Below, in pieces: positions 49,183 through 57,631 of a stretch of 64,000 nt of DNA (positions are counted from its first letter, which is position 1; every line of letters begins with the position of its first letter). The position numbers and the translations under genes were made by a program. Source of the stretch: Pseudonocardia asaccharolytica DSM 44247 = NBRC 16224. GTDB lineage: Bacteria; Actinomycetota; Actinomycetes; Mycobacteriales; Pseudonocardiaceae. The notes under the pieces are model-generated. The model searched no databases, was not told the origin of the DNA, and saw only the letters and a list, made by a program, of their open reading frames with translations. The stretch is taken from positions 49,401 to 113,400 of the forward strand of contig NZ_AUII01000013.1 of the NCBI RefSeq assembly GCF_000423625.1, given 5' to 3'.

Positions 49183-52113
49183 TCACGACTCCACCCGGAA
49201 GGCGCGTCGGCGGGGCTTGACCGGGCGCATGAGGAACCCCGGACGGCGTTGCCCGCCAGGCCCCAGCGTGGTGTGGGTGCGGGCGAGCCACTCCCGGTAG
49301 ACCTCCCGCGAGCGTCGCGCGTCCACGTACACGTCGCCGTACTGGTCGCCCGCGTGCGCCTTCTCCATCTTGACCTTCTGCAGCCAGCAGTGCATGCCCG
49401 AGTGCGGGTCGGGCTGCACGCCGAACGCGAGGTTCTGGTGCACGCCGGGGTCGGTCCACCAGATGCGCTCGGAGTCGGGGTCGTCGGAGGAGAAGGGCGC
49501 GATCCCGCTCTTGTAGCGCAGCATCCAGGAGTCGGGGCCGTCGGGGTGGGTGATGTCGACCAGGCCCTGCACCCAGCGGCTGCCCTCGGTGTCATGCAGC
49601 CGCCAGCGCCCCATGTGGTGCGACAACGCGCACACGCCGGGCCGGATGCCCTCGGTGACCCACACCCGCCCGACCAGGTAGCCGATGGAGGTGTTGAGCC
49701 GGACCAGATCGCCGGTGGACACCCCGTGGCGGGCGGCGTCGACGGTGTTGAGCCAGGCCGGGTGGCTGTTGGAGATCTCGTTGAGGTACTTCGCGTTGCC
49801 CGAGCGGGTGTGGATGAGCGTCGGGAGCCGGAAGGTCGGGACGAGCACGAGCTCGCCCGCGTCGAGGTCGATCTCCGAGCGCGCGACGTGCGAGCGGATG
49901 TAGCCGGGGGTGGCGTACTCGGGCCAGCCCCAGTCGCGCATCGCGGTGGAGTAGACCTCCAGCCGACGCGACGGGGTGAGCCAGCCGGCCGTGACCGTGC
50001 CGTCGGCGTGCCGGATCCCGACCGCGCCCGCCTCGCCGACCAGCGGAGGCGTGGAGTCGAGGTCGGTGGGCTTGCGCAGTACCCCGGCGGTGTCGGAGCC
50101 CTCCGGGTCCGGGACGGCGTCGGCGAACTCGGCCTCGGTGAGCGGGCACTCGTCCTGGCGGTAGAGCGTCTCGGCGACCTCGACCACGCCGTAGCGGCGC
50201 ATGTAGCCCAGCGGGCTCAGCCCCTCGGCCTCGGCCTTCTCCGGCAGCCCGGGCACCCGGTTCTCGAAGATCCACCGGTAGTACTCGTCCACGGTGACCT
50301 TCTCACCGGGCCGGTACGGGGACTCGAAGTGCCTGCGAATCCCCATCGAGCCGTCCGGGTCGATGCGCCAGGACAGTTCGAACCAGAGCTCGGTCTCCTC
50401 CCACACCTCCCCGGGGTTGGCGTCGCGGGTGTCGCCGACCGGCATGCCCAGCTTCTCCATCGCGACCCGGCGCACCGGCTGGCGGAAGCCCAGCCACTTG
50501 GCGGCGTGGGTCTCGTAGGACTGGGTGTCGTGCCGTTCGGTGGAGTGCCCGACGGGCAGCACGTAGTCGGCGAACTCGGCGGTCTCCGACCAGGTCGGGG
50601 TGAGCGCGATGTGCAGCCCCACCTTCTCCGGGTCGGACAGGGCGCGCATCCAGGTGAAGCCGTCGGGGTAGGTCCAGATCGGGTTGAACACCCGGGAGAA
50701 GTAGACGTCGATCCGCCCGCGGCCCTCCTCCATGAAGTGCGGCAGCAGGATCGACATCTCGTTGCAGGCCAGCGGGTACTCCGGCGGCCAGGCCAGCTCG
50801 TTCCAGTGGTCGTGGGCGGGCACGTCGGGGCCGTGCGGGATGAACTTGTTCCAGCCGTTGGGCTGGGTGCCCCCGACCGTGCCGATCGAGCCGGTGAGGG
50901 CGAGCACGAACCACATCGCGCGCGAAACCTGCCAGCCGCCGAGGTTGCCCGCGGCCGCTGAGCGCCAGATGTGTGCGGCGAGCCGGTGGTCGCACTGCGC
51001 GATGGGTTCGGCGAGCTCGACCAGCTTCTCGACCGGGATCTGGGACTCCTCGGCCGCGAACCCGAAGGTGTACTGCGCGTAGTCGGCCTCCAGCGTCTCG
51101 AGGAACGCCTCGAACGTGGGCTCCGCGCCGGGGTGCAGCTCGCGCAGGTAGACCTCCCAGTTGAACCAGCGCCGCAGGTAGGGCTCGTCGATCCGCCGGG
51201 TGCGCAGGAGGTGGGCGGCGACGGCGAGCAGGATCGCGGCCTCGCTGCCCGGCCACGGGGCGAGCCACAGGTCCGCGTGGGAGGCGGTGTTGGACATGCG
51301 CGGGTCGACCACGACGACCTTCGCCCCGGACTGCTTGCCCTCCATGATCCGCTGGGCGTGCGGGTTGAAGTAGTGCCCGGTCTCCAGATGCGAGGAGAAC
51401 AGCAGGATGACCTTGGCGTTGGCGTGGTCGGGCGAGGGCCGGTCGTAGCCGCCCCACAGGGTCTGGCCCAGCCGGGCGCCGGACGAGCAGACCTGGGTGT
51501 GGCTGTTGTGCCCGTCGACGCCCCAGGCCTGCAGCACGCGCTCGGCGAACCCGTCCTCGCCGGGCCGCCCGACGTGGTAGGTCACCTCCTCGTGGCGACC
51601 CTCCTGGATCGCCGCGCGGATCCGTCCGGCGATGTCCTCCAGCGCGGTGTCCCAGCTGACCCGCTCCCACTGGCCGCCGCCGCGGGCCCCGGTGCGCCGC
51701 AGCGGGTGCAGGATGCGCTCCGGGTCGTGGAGCTGGTTGATCGTGGCCGGGCCCTTGGCGCAGTTGCGCCCGCGCGAGCCGGGGTGGGCGGGGTTGCCCT
51801 CCACCTTGCGCACCGAAAGGTCGTCCTTGTCGACGTAGGCGAGCAGTCCGCAGGCCGACTCGCAGTTGAAACACGTCGTCGGCACGAGCATGTAGCTGTG
51901 CGGCACCTTGCGCGGGTGCGCCTCGGCGTCGTACTCGACGTGGTTGTCCCACTCCGACACCGGCGGGTAGTTGTGCAGGTGCTCGTGGCGGCGGGCACCG
52001 GGCAGCGGGTGGCCGACGGGCACGATCGGCGTTTGTGGGGCAGGCACGGTCGGGGCGGCCGCGGTGGGATCGGCCGCGGTGGGATCGGCGGCGGGGCGAA
52101 CGGTCTCGGTCAT
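49183..52113 (-). CDS. Molybdopterin-dependent oxidoreductase catalytic subunit (formate dehydrogenase-like or SoeA-like)
   Basis: The 976-residue protein has the N-terminal [4Fe-4S] motif CFNCESACGLLAYVDKDD with the fourth Cys in GSRGRNCAKGPATINQLHDP, the active-site segment NSHTQVCSSGARLGQTLWGG in which Cys is the likely molybdenum ligand, bis-MGD binding motifs (ILLFSSHLETGHYFNPHAQR, VVVDPRMSNTASHADLWLAP) and a C-terminal molydopterin-binding beta domain (LVPTFRLPTLIHTRSGNAKY). There is no Tat signal, so it should face the cytoplasm. Partner is the fused 4Fe-4S/NrfD protein encoded 55 bases upstream. Formate dehydrogenase and sulfite-oxidizing SoeA both fit; substrate is not decided by the sequence. 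Confidence 0.88.
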   Translation of the reverse strand: MTETVRPAADPTAADPTAAAPTVPAPQTPIVPVGHPLPGARRHEHLHNYPPVSEWDNHVEYDAEAHPRKVPHSYMLVPTTCFNCESACGLLAYVDKDDLSVRKVEGNPAHPGSRGRNCAKGPATINQLHDPERILHPLRRTGARGGGQWERVSWDTALEDIAGRIRAAIQEGRHEEVTYHVGRPGEDGFAERVLQAWGVDGHNSHTQVCSSGARLGQTLWGGYDRPSPDHANAKVILLFSSHLETGHYFNPHAQRIMEGKQSGAKVVVVDPRMSNTASHADLWLAPWPGSEAAILLAVAAHLLRTRRIDEPYLRRWFNWEVYLRELHPGAEPTFEAFLETLEADYAQYTFGFAAEESQIPVEKLVELAEPIAQCDHRLAAHIWRSAAAGNLGGWQVSRAMWFVLALTGSIGTVGGTQPNGWNKFIPHGPDVPAHDHWNELAWPPEYPLACNEMSILLPHFMEEGRGRIDVYFSRVFNPIWTYPDGFTWMRALSDPEKVGLHIALTPTWSETAEFADYVLPVGHSTERHDTQSYETHAAKWLGFRQPVRRVAMEKLGMPVGDTRDANPGEVWEETELWFELSWRIDPDGSMGIRRHFESPYRPGEKVTVDEYYRWIFENRVPGLPEKAEAEGLSPLGYMRRYGVVEVAETLYRQDECPLTEAEFADAVPDPEGSDTAGVLRKPTDLDSTPPLVGEAGAVGIRHADGTVTAGWLTPSRRLEVYSTAMRDWGWPEYATPGYIRSHVARSEIDLDAGELVLVPTFRLPTLIHTRSGNAKYLNEISNSHPAWLNTVDAARHGVSTGDLVRLNTSIGYLVGRVWVTEGIRPGVCALSHHMGRWRLHDTEGSRWVQGLVDITHPDGPDSWMLRYKSGIAPFSSDDPDSERIWWTDPGVHQNLAFGVQPDPHSGMHCWLQKVKMEKAHAGDQYGDVYVDARRSREVYREWLARTHTTLGPGGQRRPGFLMRPVKPRRRAFRVES

Positions 52114-52168
52114 GGGGGTCGGGCCTCCGGCGTGGTGGGCGCGGGTCGGACGAGCGGTCGGGGCGCGG

Positions 52169-53557
52169 CTACGAGAGCGGCACGTCCTGCCCGGCCCGGA
52201 CGAAGACGGTCTCGTAGGCGAGCAGCGCGACCTGTACCGCGACGCCGGCGACGGCGACGGCGACGGCGACGAGCACGGTGCCCCCGCCGTTCCAGCCGGG
52301 GAACGCGACCGCGGCGGCGACGACGGCGAGCGCCACGCCGAGGGTCCAGAACGGGATCGCGTACCGACCGTGGGTGATCATGTGGGCGGCCACGGCGGCC
52401 GCCCGGCTCGCGTGCCTGCCGCCGTACTCCAGCAGCAGCATCAGCACGTGCAGGACGGCGGCGGCGGCGAGGAAACGGGCGACGAACGCGGCGCCGTCCG
52501 CCGTGGTGTTCACGATCAGCGCGGCGACGGCGAGCGCGCCCGCGCCGACCATGACCGCCGCGACGTTCAGATGCCAGAACAGCAGCGGCGACTGCCACAG
52601 GTCGCGGCCTTCCGCCTGCCCGAACAGGAAGGCGGTATAGCCCGCGACCATGACACCGGCCGGGATGCCCAGCACCGCGAGGATCGTCCACACGACTTCG
52701 GACGCGGTGAGCAGCCCGGTCTCGACACCGATGCCGTAGAGCAGCCAGACCCCCGACACCGCCGCGTGCGCGGCCAGCGCGTAGGCCCCGAGGACGAGCC
52801 AGGAGCCGAAGTTGGACTTGAGCAGGATGTAGAGGAACCGCTCGGGGCGCTTGAGGTCCCACACCAGCAGGGCGCCGGTGACCGCGGTGCCCGCGACGCC
52901 GAGCGCGGGCGCCACGATCGTGGTCAGCACCCCGAGGTCGACGCCCAGCAGGATCCCCAGCGAGGCGATCATCAGCGCGCCGCCCCCAAGGCCCTTGGCC
53001 CACAGGTAGGTGATGACCCGCCAGCCCCACGGCCGGGTATGCGGGATGTCGAGCGTCGTCTTCGCGCCGCTGACCGGGTCGACCGGCAGGTCGGCCGCGA
53101 CGGCGGCGCGGTGCGGGTCATCCAGGTCACCGACCCAGATGGAGTGGGTGGGGCAGACGACCACGCAGGCCGGTTCCTTGTCCTGGTCGATGCGGTGCGC
53201 GCAGAAGTTGCACTTGGCTGCGGTGTGCGTGTCCTCGTCGATGTAGATCGCGTCGTACGGGCAGCCCTGCATGCAGCTCTTGCAGCCGATGCACCGGTCC
53301 CGGTCGAAGTCGACGATCCCGTCGTCGCGGACGAACAACGCCTTGGTGGGGCAGATCTTGACACAAGGGGCGTCGGTGCAGTGATTGCACCGCATCACCC
53401 CGAAATCGCGTGTGCTGTCGGGGAAGGTGCCCTGATCGACATACTTCACCCAGGTGCGGAACTGCCCGACCGGCACTTCGTGCTCGGTCTTGCAGGCGAC
53501 CGTGCACGCGTGACAACCGATACATGTTCGCTGATCGATCGCAAACCCATAACGCAT
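52169..53557 (-). CDS. Fused 4Fe-4S ferredoxin and NrfD-like membrane anchor
   Basis: The 462-residue protein starts with a DmsB-type electron-transfer domain with four cysteine clusters: CIGCHACTVAC, CNHCTDAPCVKICP, CIGCKSCMQGCP, and CNFC paired with PACVVVCP. After about residue 195 it becomes a membrane protein with about eight to nine helices (GGALMIASLGILLGVDLGVL, VVWTILAVLGIPAGVMVAGY, VALAVVAAAVAFPGWNGGGT), typical of NrfD/DmsC/SoeC anchors. It thus joins what are usually two subunits, passing electrons between quinone and the catalytic subunit on the inner face. No signal peptide is present. Confidence 0.88.
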   Translation of the reverse strand: MRYGFAIDQRTCIGCHACTVACKTEHEVPVGQFRTWVKYVDQGTFPDSTRDFGVMRCNHCTDAPCVKICPTKALFVRDDGIVDFDRDRCIGCKSCMQGCPYDAIYIDEDTHTAAKCNFCAHRIDQDKEPACVVVCPTHSIWVGDLDDPHRAAVAADLPVDPVSGAKTTLDIPHTRPWGWRVITYLWAKGLGGGALMIASLGILLGVDLGVLTTIVAPALGVAGTAVTGALLVWDLKRPERFLYILLKSNFGSWLVLGAYALAAHAAVSGVWLLYGIGVETGLLTASEVVWTILAVLGIPAGVMVAGYTAFLFGQAEGRDLWQSPLLFWHLNVAAVMVGAGALAVAALIVNTTADGAAFVARFLAAAAVLHVLMLLLEYGGRHASRAAAVAAHMITHGRYAIPFWTLGVALAVVAAAVAFPGWNGGGTVLVAVAVAVAGVAVQVALLAYETVFVRAGQDVPLS

Positions 53558-53897
53558 GAAGAAAACTCCCTGTCGGATGTCGGGTGGTCGCCACTCGCCA
53601 CATACACATCCGTCGTCGTGTCCCACGCAGTGTTCTCGATGGGTCGACCAGGCGTCGATAACTGCGCGCAACGTTGTCAGTATGGGGTTCCGGCCGGTAG
53701 CGGCTCGCTGTCGATGGGCTCATAAGTCAGCGCTATGGCGATCAATGCGGTCCGGTCACGACGCCCTCGGGAACCGGCCGGATCGGCCTGCCGCGCGAGT
53801 TCTCAGACCGACGAGGCGGCGGCATGCGTTCGCATCCGGTAGGCGTGGGCCGCTGGTAGCCCTGGAACGGCTCGTCCACCACGGCGATACGGGTCAG
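53558..53897. other. Leader of the molybdoenzyme operon, otherwise empty
   Basis: These 340 bases hold no gene that I can support. The part next to the start codon (53535-53580) is comparatively AT-rich and carries GGGAG as ribosome site on the minus strand, so the operon promoter is probably here. Further left-to-right no palindrome or coding-like frame stands out. Confidence 0.4.
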
Positions 53898-54059
53898 TCA
53901 CTTCACGTTGCCCATGCCGTACCTCTTCGAGCGGCCCGCGCAGCCGGGTACCGGTCCACTCCCCGTTCCGACGGGAGCGACCGGATACCGCAGTGCCTCA
54001 TGCAGGAATCCGTGGTTACGGAGCGTCAGGCCAACCTCCTCCCGCCTCAGGTCGGCCAT
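53898..54059 (-). pseudogene. N-terminal remnant of a sulfite-oxidase-like molybdoenzyme
   Basis: ATG 54059 opens a 53-codon frame reading MADLRREEVGLTLRNHGFLH and EALRYPVAPVG, which resembles the start of sulfite oxidase/YedY-type proteins where LRNHGxxxEALRYxVTPxG precedes GLHYLLxHYD. After PVAPVG the match stops and the frame ends at a TGA. Some 350 or more residues are absent. The stretch 54060-54215 is open on the same strand (NGHFAAGELADPDVIARLSQ) but I cannot assign it. Confidence 0.45.
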
Positions 54060-54219
54060 CGACACCGTCCTCTACGGTCGGCTCCCACCACCGTTCGTGG
54101 CAGCTGACGGGCGACTCGACGCCCGCATCCGCCAGCTGCGACAGCCGGGCGATGACGTCGGGGTCCGCGAGCTCGCCCGCCGCGAAGTGCCCATTGAGCG
54201 TTTCCCAGTAGCGATTTGA

Positions 54220-54802
54220 TCATGTGGTTCGGCCGTGCTCGGTGTGGAGCAAGATCAGCGCGGCGGCGGTGATCGCACCGATCTGCCAGGGGGCACAGGC
54301 TGACCCGGCGCAACGCCTTGAAGGTGGTCTTGAGCAGCGCGTTGCCGCGCTCGGCCAGGGCTCGGGTCGCGGAGTGCATCGCGTTGACCGTGCGTTGCTC
54401 AACACTGAGCCGGGCCAGCTTGCTCGGCTTCTTGATCGGACAGGTTAGCCGGTCGGCTTCCCCGAGGTAGCCCCGGTCGGCGAGCACGAGGTGCTCCGAG
54501 TCGCTCCAGGCGGTCAGGGCGTCGAGCAGTCCGGAGTGGGTGCGTGCGCAGGTCACGTCGTGCTCACGGCCGGGCCGGACCCGGCCGTGAGACAGCGGCC
54601 ACCCGTCCGGGGCCGTCACGACCTGCACGTTCCCGCCGTGGTGGTGATGCTTGCCTGACCACCAGAGATCGACCTTGGCCGTAGGCCCGGCGGCCTTGCT
54701 GCGATCGGTGCGGATCAACGTGCCGTCCAGCGCCACGTGGGTATGGCCGGCCGCCAGGGCGGCGAGCACGTCGATCGCCTCGTGCAGGTAGAGGTTCTGC
54801 AC
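54220..54802 (-). mobile_element. IS5-type transposase remnant with a frameshift and lost N-terminus
   Basis: A DDE transposase domain is readable: HVALDGTLIRTDRSKAAG (first Asp), HLVLADRGYLGEADRLTC (second Asp) and TRALAERGNALLKTTFKALR (Glu). The frame breaks at a run of five G (54289-54293 on the + strand); with one base removed it continues WQIGAITAAALILLHTEHGR to a stop at 54220. The N-terminal helix-turn-helix part normally present, some 90 residues, is missing, and no terminal inverted repeats could be identified. The copy is therefore inactive. Confidence 0.75.
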
Positions 54803-54849
54803 CTCTTCCTGATCATCTGCGTGTCATCGGCGTGTCGCCACCGGTCCCG

Positions 54850-55121
54850 CTACTGGGAAAGGCCCATTGTTGAGATAGACCGCTCCGGTATCGGATGCCC
54901 GTAGAAGAACCCGATGAGCGGTTTGAGCTGGTGCTCGATGGCGAGGAAATGATGGTCCGAGCCGCCGGTGGCTGACGAGCGGCGGGAATACCCGGGCGGG
55001 CGGTTGTCCGACACTGTGAACGGCGGCCCTCGCCGAGCCGGTCGGAACACCCCCGATAACCGAACCTTATGTCCGACCCATCAATGAATCCGATGACGGC
55101 ATTAGGGAATCCGAAGGCCAC
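54850..55121 (-). pseudogene. Possible NADPH-dependent FMN reductase remnant
   Basis: One minus-strand frame contains SATGGSDHHFLAIEHQLKPL followed by IGFF, close to the ATGGxxxHxLAIxxxLKP segment of SsuE/MsuE-type FMN reductases that lies before the last helix. No flavodoxin-like start (GS-x-R-x-x-S) is seen and the frame is interrupted on both sides. The neighbouring bases 54803-54849 and 55122-55355 hold nothing assignable apart from the glyA ribosome site. The assignment rests on one short motif. Confidence 0.4.
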
Positions 55122-55355
55122 TACCTTGCCCGTGCCGCGAACAGGCTGATTAACTCCTCTTGCACTCGGCCCTCAGTGGGTGCACCGCCACGGACCGTCG
55201 CCGAGAAAGCCCGGCTGACGATCTCCACGAGAACACCGTGCGGGCCTGGCCCGACACTTCAGCCACCAGTGAACGCAGGCAGTCGCCGGCACCGGAGAAG
55301 AAGGTGCCGGACACATGCGGATCCCAGAGGAACACGTGGATCACGAGAGGAAGCC

Positions 55356-56882
55356 GTGGTAGGAGTCCCCGAGGTTCAGGACCCGACGTTAGCCTCCGCC
55401 GCACTGCGCCGCTATGTCGCGAGCACCCCGCCCGAGCTGCTGGACCCCGCGGCGATCGCGTTCTTCGGTGCGCTGGACGCGGTCGGCGCCGCGCTTCCCG
55501 ACATCGCGAGCTCGATCGCCGCGGAGCTGGGCGACCAACGGTCGAACATCAAGCTCATCGCCAGCGAGAACTACTCGTCGCTCGCCGTCCAGCTGGCGCA
55601 GGGCACCCTTCTCACCGACAAGTATGCGGAGGGCGTGCCGGGCCACCGCTTCTACGCGGGCTGCGACAACGTCGACGCCATCGAACGCCGCGCCGCCGAC
55701 CTGGCCCGGAAGGTGTTCGGCGCCGACCACGCCTACGTGCAGCCGCACTCCGGTGCCGATGCCAACCTCGTGGCCTTCCTCGCGGTGCTCTCGCAGACCG
55801 TGGAGGCCCCGACGCTGGCCCGCCTCGGGCACACCAACCTCGCCGAGCTCCCCGAGCCGGCGTGGGAGGCGCTGCGCCGGGAGATCGTCGGCCAGCGGCT
55901 GCTCGGGATGGATCTGTACTCCGGTGGGCACCTCACCCACGGCTACCGGCACAACGTCTCCGCCCGGCTCTTCGAGGCGCACTCCTACACCGTGGACCGC
56001 GAGACGGGGTTCCTGGACTTCGACACCATCGTGCGCCAGGCGCGCGCGCTGCGCCCGCGCATCCTGATGGCCGGCTACAGCGCCTACCCACGACGGATCG
56101 ACTTCGCCCGGTTCCGGGAGCTCGCCGACGAGATCGGGGCGGCGTTCGTCGTCGATATGGCGCATTTCGCGGGCCTGGTCGCGGGCAAGGTCTTCACCGG
56201 CGTGCACGACCCGGTGCCGCACGCCCACATCGTCACCACCACCACGCACAAGACGCTGCGCGGCCCGCGCGGGGGGATGGTCCTCTGCTCGAGCGAGTAT
56301 GCCGATGCGATCGACAAGGGCTGCCCGCTGGTGCTCGGCGGGCCGCTGCCGCACGCCATCGCGGCCAAGGCGGTCGCGCTGCACGAGGCGGGCCTGCCCG
56401 ATTTCGGCCGCTACGCGCACGCGGTCGTCGACAACGCCCGCGAGCTCGCCGACCGGCTGCGCGGCCACGGCGGACGGGTGGTCACCGGCGGCACCGAGAA
56501 CCACCTCGTACTGCTCGACGTCGCCACCAGCTATGGCCTCACCGGCCGGCAGGCCGAGTCCGCGCTCCGCTCCTGCGGCCTCACCCTCAACCGCAACGCG
56601 CTGGCGTTCGACCCCAACGGCCCCTGGTACGCCAGCGGCCTGCGGCTGGGCACCGCCGCGGTGACGACGCTGGGCATGGGCGCCGCCGAGATGCACGAGA
56701 TCGCCGGGATCATCCACGACGTCCTGACACCGGCCCAACCGGTCGACGGCAGCCGCGCAAGGTTCGACCTGCCCGACTCGGCCGTCGCCGCCGCCAGGGC
56801 GCGGGTCGCCGTACTGCTCGACCGCCATCCGCTCTATCCCGAGATCGACCTGGGGCTGCTCGCCCCGGGCGTCGCCGGCTAG
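55356..56882 (+). CDS. glyA: Serine hydroxymethyltransferase
   Basis: The 508-residue protein has KLIASENYSSLAVQLAQGTL, TDKYAEGVPGHRFYAGCDNV, VQPHSGADANLVAFLAVLSQ and the PLP lysine in TTTTHKTLRGPRGGMVLCSS (K299). It makes serine from glycine and methylene-tetrahydrofolate, the C1 entry point of the serine cycle. It is about 70 residues longer than typical GlyA, with an N-terminal extension and insertions (e.g. SQTVEAPTLARLGHTNLAEL), as in one subgroup of actinobacterial enzymes. GTG 55356 has GAGAGG six bases upstream. It opens the + strand run of serine-cycle genes. Confidence 0.92.
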   Translation: MVGVPEVQDPTLASAALRRYVASTPPELLDPAAIAFFGALDAVGAALPDIASSIAAELGDQRSNIKLIASENYSSLAVQLAQGTLLTDKYAEGVPGHRFYAGCDNVDAIERRAADLARKVFGADHAYVQPHSGADANLVAFLAVLSQTVEAPTLARLGHTNLAELPEPAWEALRREIVGQRLLGMDLYSGGHLTHGYRHNVSARLFEAHSYTVDRETGFLDFDTIVRQARALRPRILMAGYSAYPRRIDFARFRELADEIGAAFVVDMAHFAGLVAGKVFTGVHDPVPHAHIVTTTTHKTLRGPRGGMVLCSSEYADAIDKGCPLVLGGPLPHAIAAKAVALHEAGLPDFGRYAHAVVDNARELADRLRGHGGRVVTGGTENHLVLLDVATSYGLTGRQAESALRSCGLTLNRNALAFDPNGPWYASGLRLGTAAVTTLGMGAAEMHEIAGIIHDVLTPAQPVDGSRARFDLPDSAVAAARARVAVLLDRHPLYPEIDLGLLAPGVAG

Positions 56883-56884
56883 CC

Positions 56885-57490
56885 GTGCACGCTGTCGCGA
56901 CCGCCCCAGGCCCGGCGCACGGCCCCCCGGTCGTGCTGCTCGACGTCGCCGCCCGGCACGGCATCCAGCTGCGGTTGTTCCACGGCCGCGGCGGCGGCCC
57001 GACCCGCGACAGCAGCGCCGCCCGCGCCGCGTACCGGGAGTTCCTCTCCCACCTCGGCCTCGGCGAGTTCTTCCGCACCGCAACGCCGGTGGACGAGCTC
57101 GGCAGGCTCAACGTCGGGTCCCGGCCCTCGCGAAGGCCCGGCGGCGCCCGGTCGCTGGCCGAGCTGCGCGCGATTCCGTGGGCCTTCGGCTGGACCCAGA
57201 CCCGGATGATCGTTCCCGGCTGGTACGGCCTCGTCGCGGCCCGCGACGAGGGCCACGGACCGGTCATCGAGGACATGCGCGACTGGACGTTCTTCACCAA
57301 CCTGCTCGGCAGCTCCGCCTACCTGGAACCGCTGCACCACCTGCAGGTCGAACTGCTCGCCCGGCGTCGCCGGGCGATGGCCGCGGGAACCGAACCCGAC
57401 CCGGACCTCCGCCGCGCCCTGCTGCTCACCGTCAACGGCATCGCGGCCGGCCTTCGCAACACCGGAGAGAGAACCTTGACCGATCACTGA
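56885..57490 (+). pseudogene. ppc: Truncated phosphoenolpyruvate carboxylase
   Basis: Two bases after glyA a frame carries only C-terminal parts of PEP carboxylase: IQLRLFHGRGGGPTRDSS, in which the usual GGTVGRGGGP loop is shortened, RTATPVDELGRLNVGSRPSR, LAELRAIPWAFGWTQTRMIV and LLLTVNGIAAGLRNTGE at the very end. About 200 of the normal 900 or so residues remain. The N-terminal catalytic His region is gone and some 100 residues after the HGRGG loop are deleted. The remaining piece cannot be active. Its position inside the cluster shows that the ancestral operon had its own PEP carboxylase, as in classic serine-cycle loci. Confidence 0.85.
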
Positions 57491-57539
57491 AGTGTCACCG
57501 GAAAGTCTTCATGAGCTCTCAGTAAAAAATTCAGTACAA

Positions 57540-57562
57540 TTGGTATTGATATTTCTTGGTAT
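57540..57562 (+). promoter_or_regulatory. Repeated TTGGTAT motif in the sga leader
   Basis: TTGGTAT occurs at 57540-57546 and again at 57556-57562, a spacing of 16 bases, within an AT-rich block (57520-57575) that is rare in this genome. It lies 70 bases before the aminotransferase start and after the dead ppc. This looks like a promoter region with an activator or repressor site, so sga and the genes after it may have their own transcript. Confidence 0.5.
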
Positions 57563-57631
57563 CCAGGACTGTAATCACCGCTGTTACCCACCAGCCCCTT
57601 TAATCCTTCGCATGCGCGTTTGAGAAAGGTG

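Noticed and set aside
56885..57490. A PaaX- or TetR-like regulator suggested by the short length
   Set aside because: The RAIPWAFGWTQ, GSRPSR and final GLRNTG motifs belong to the C-terminus of PEP carboxylase.
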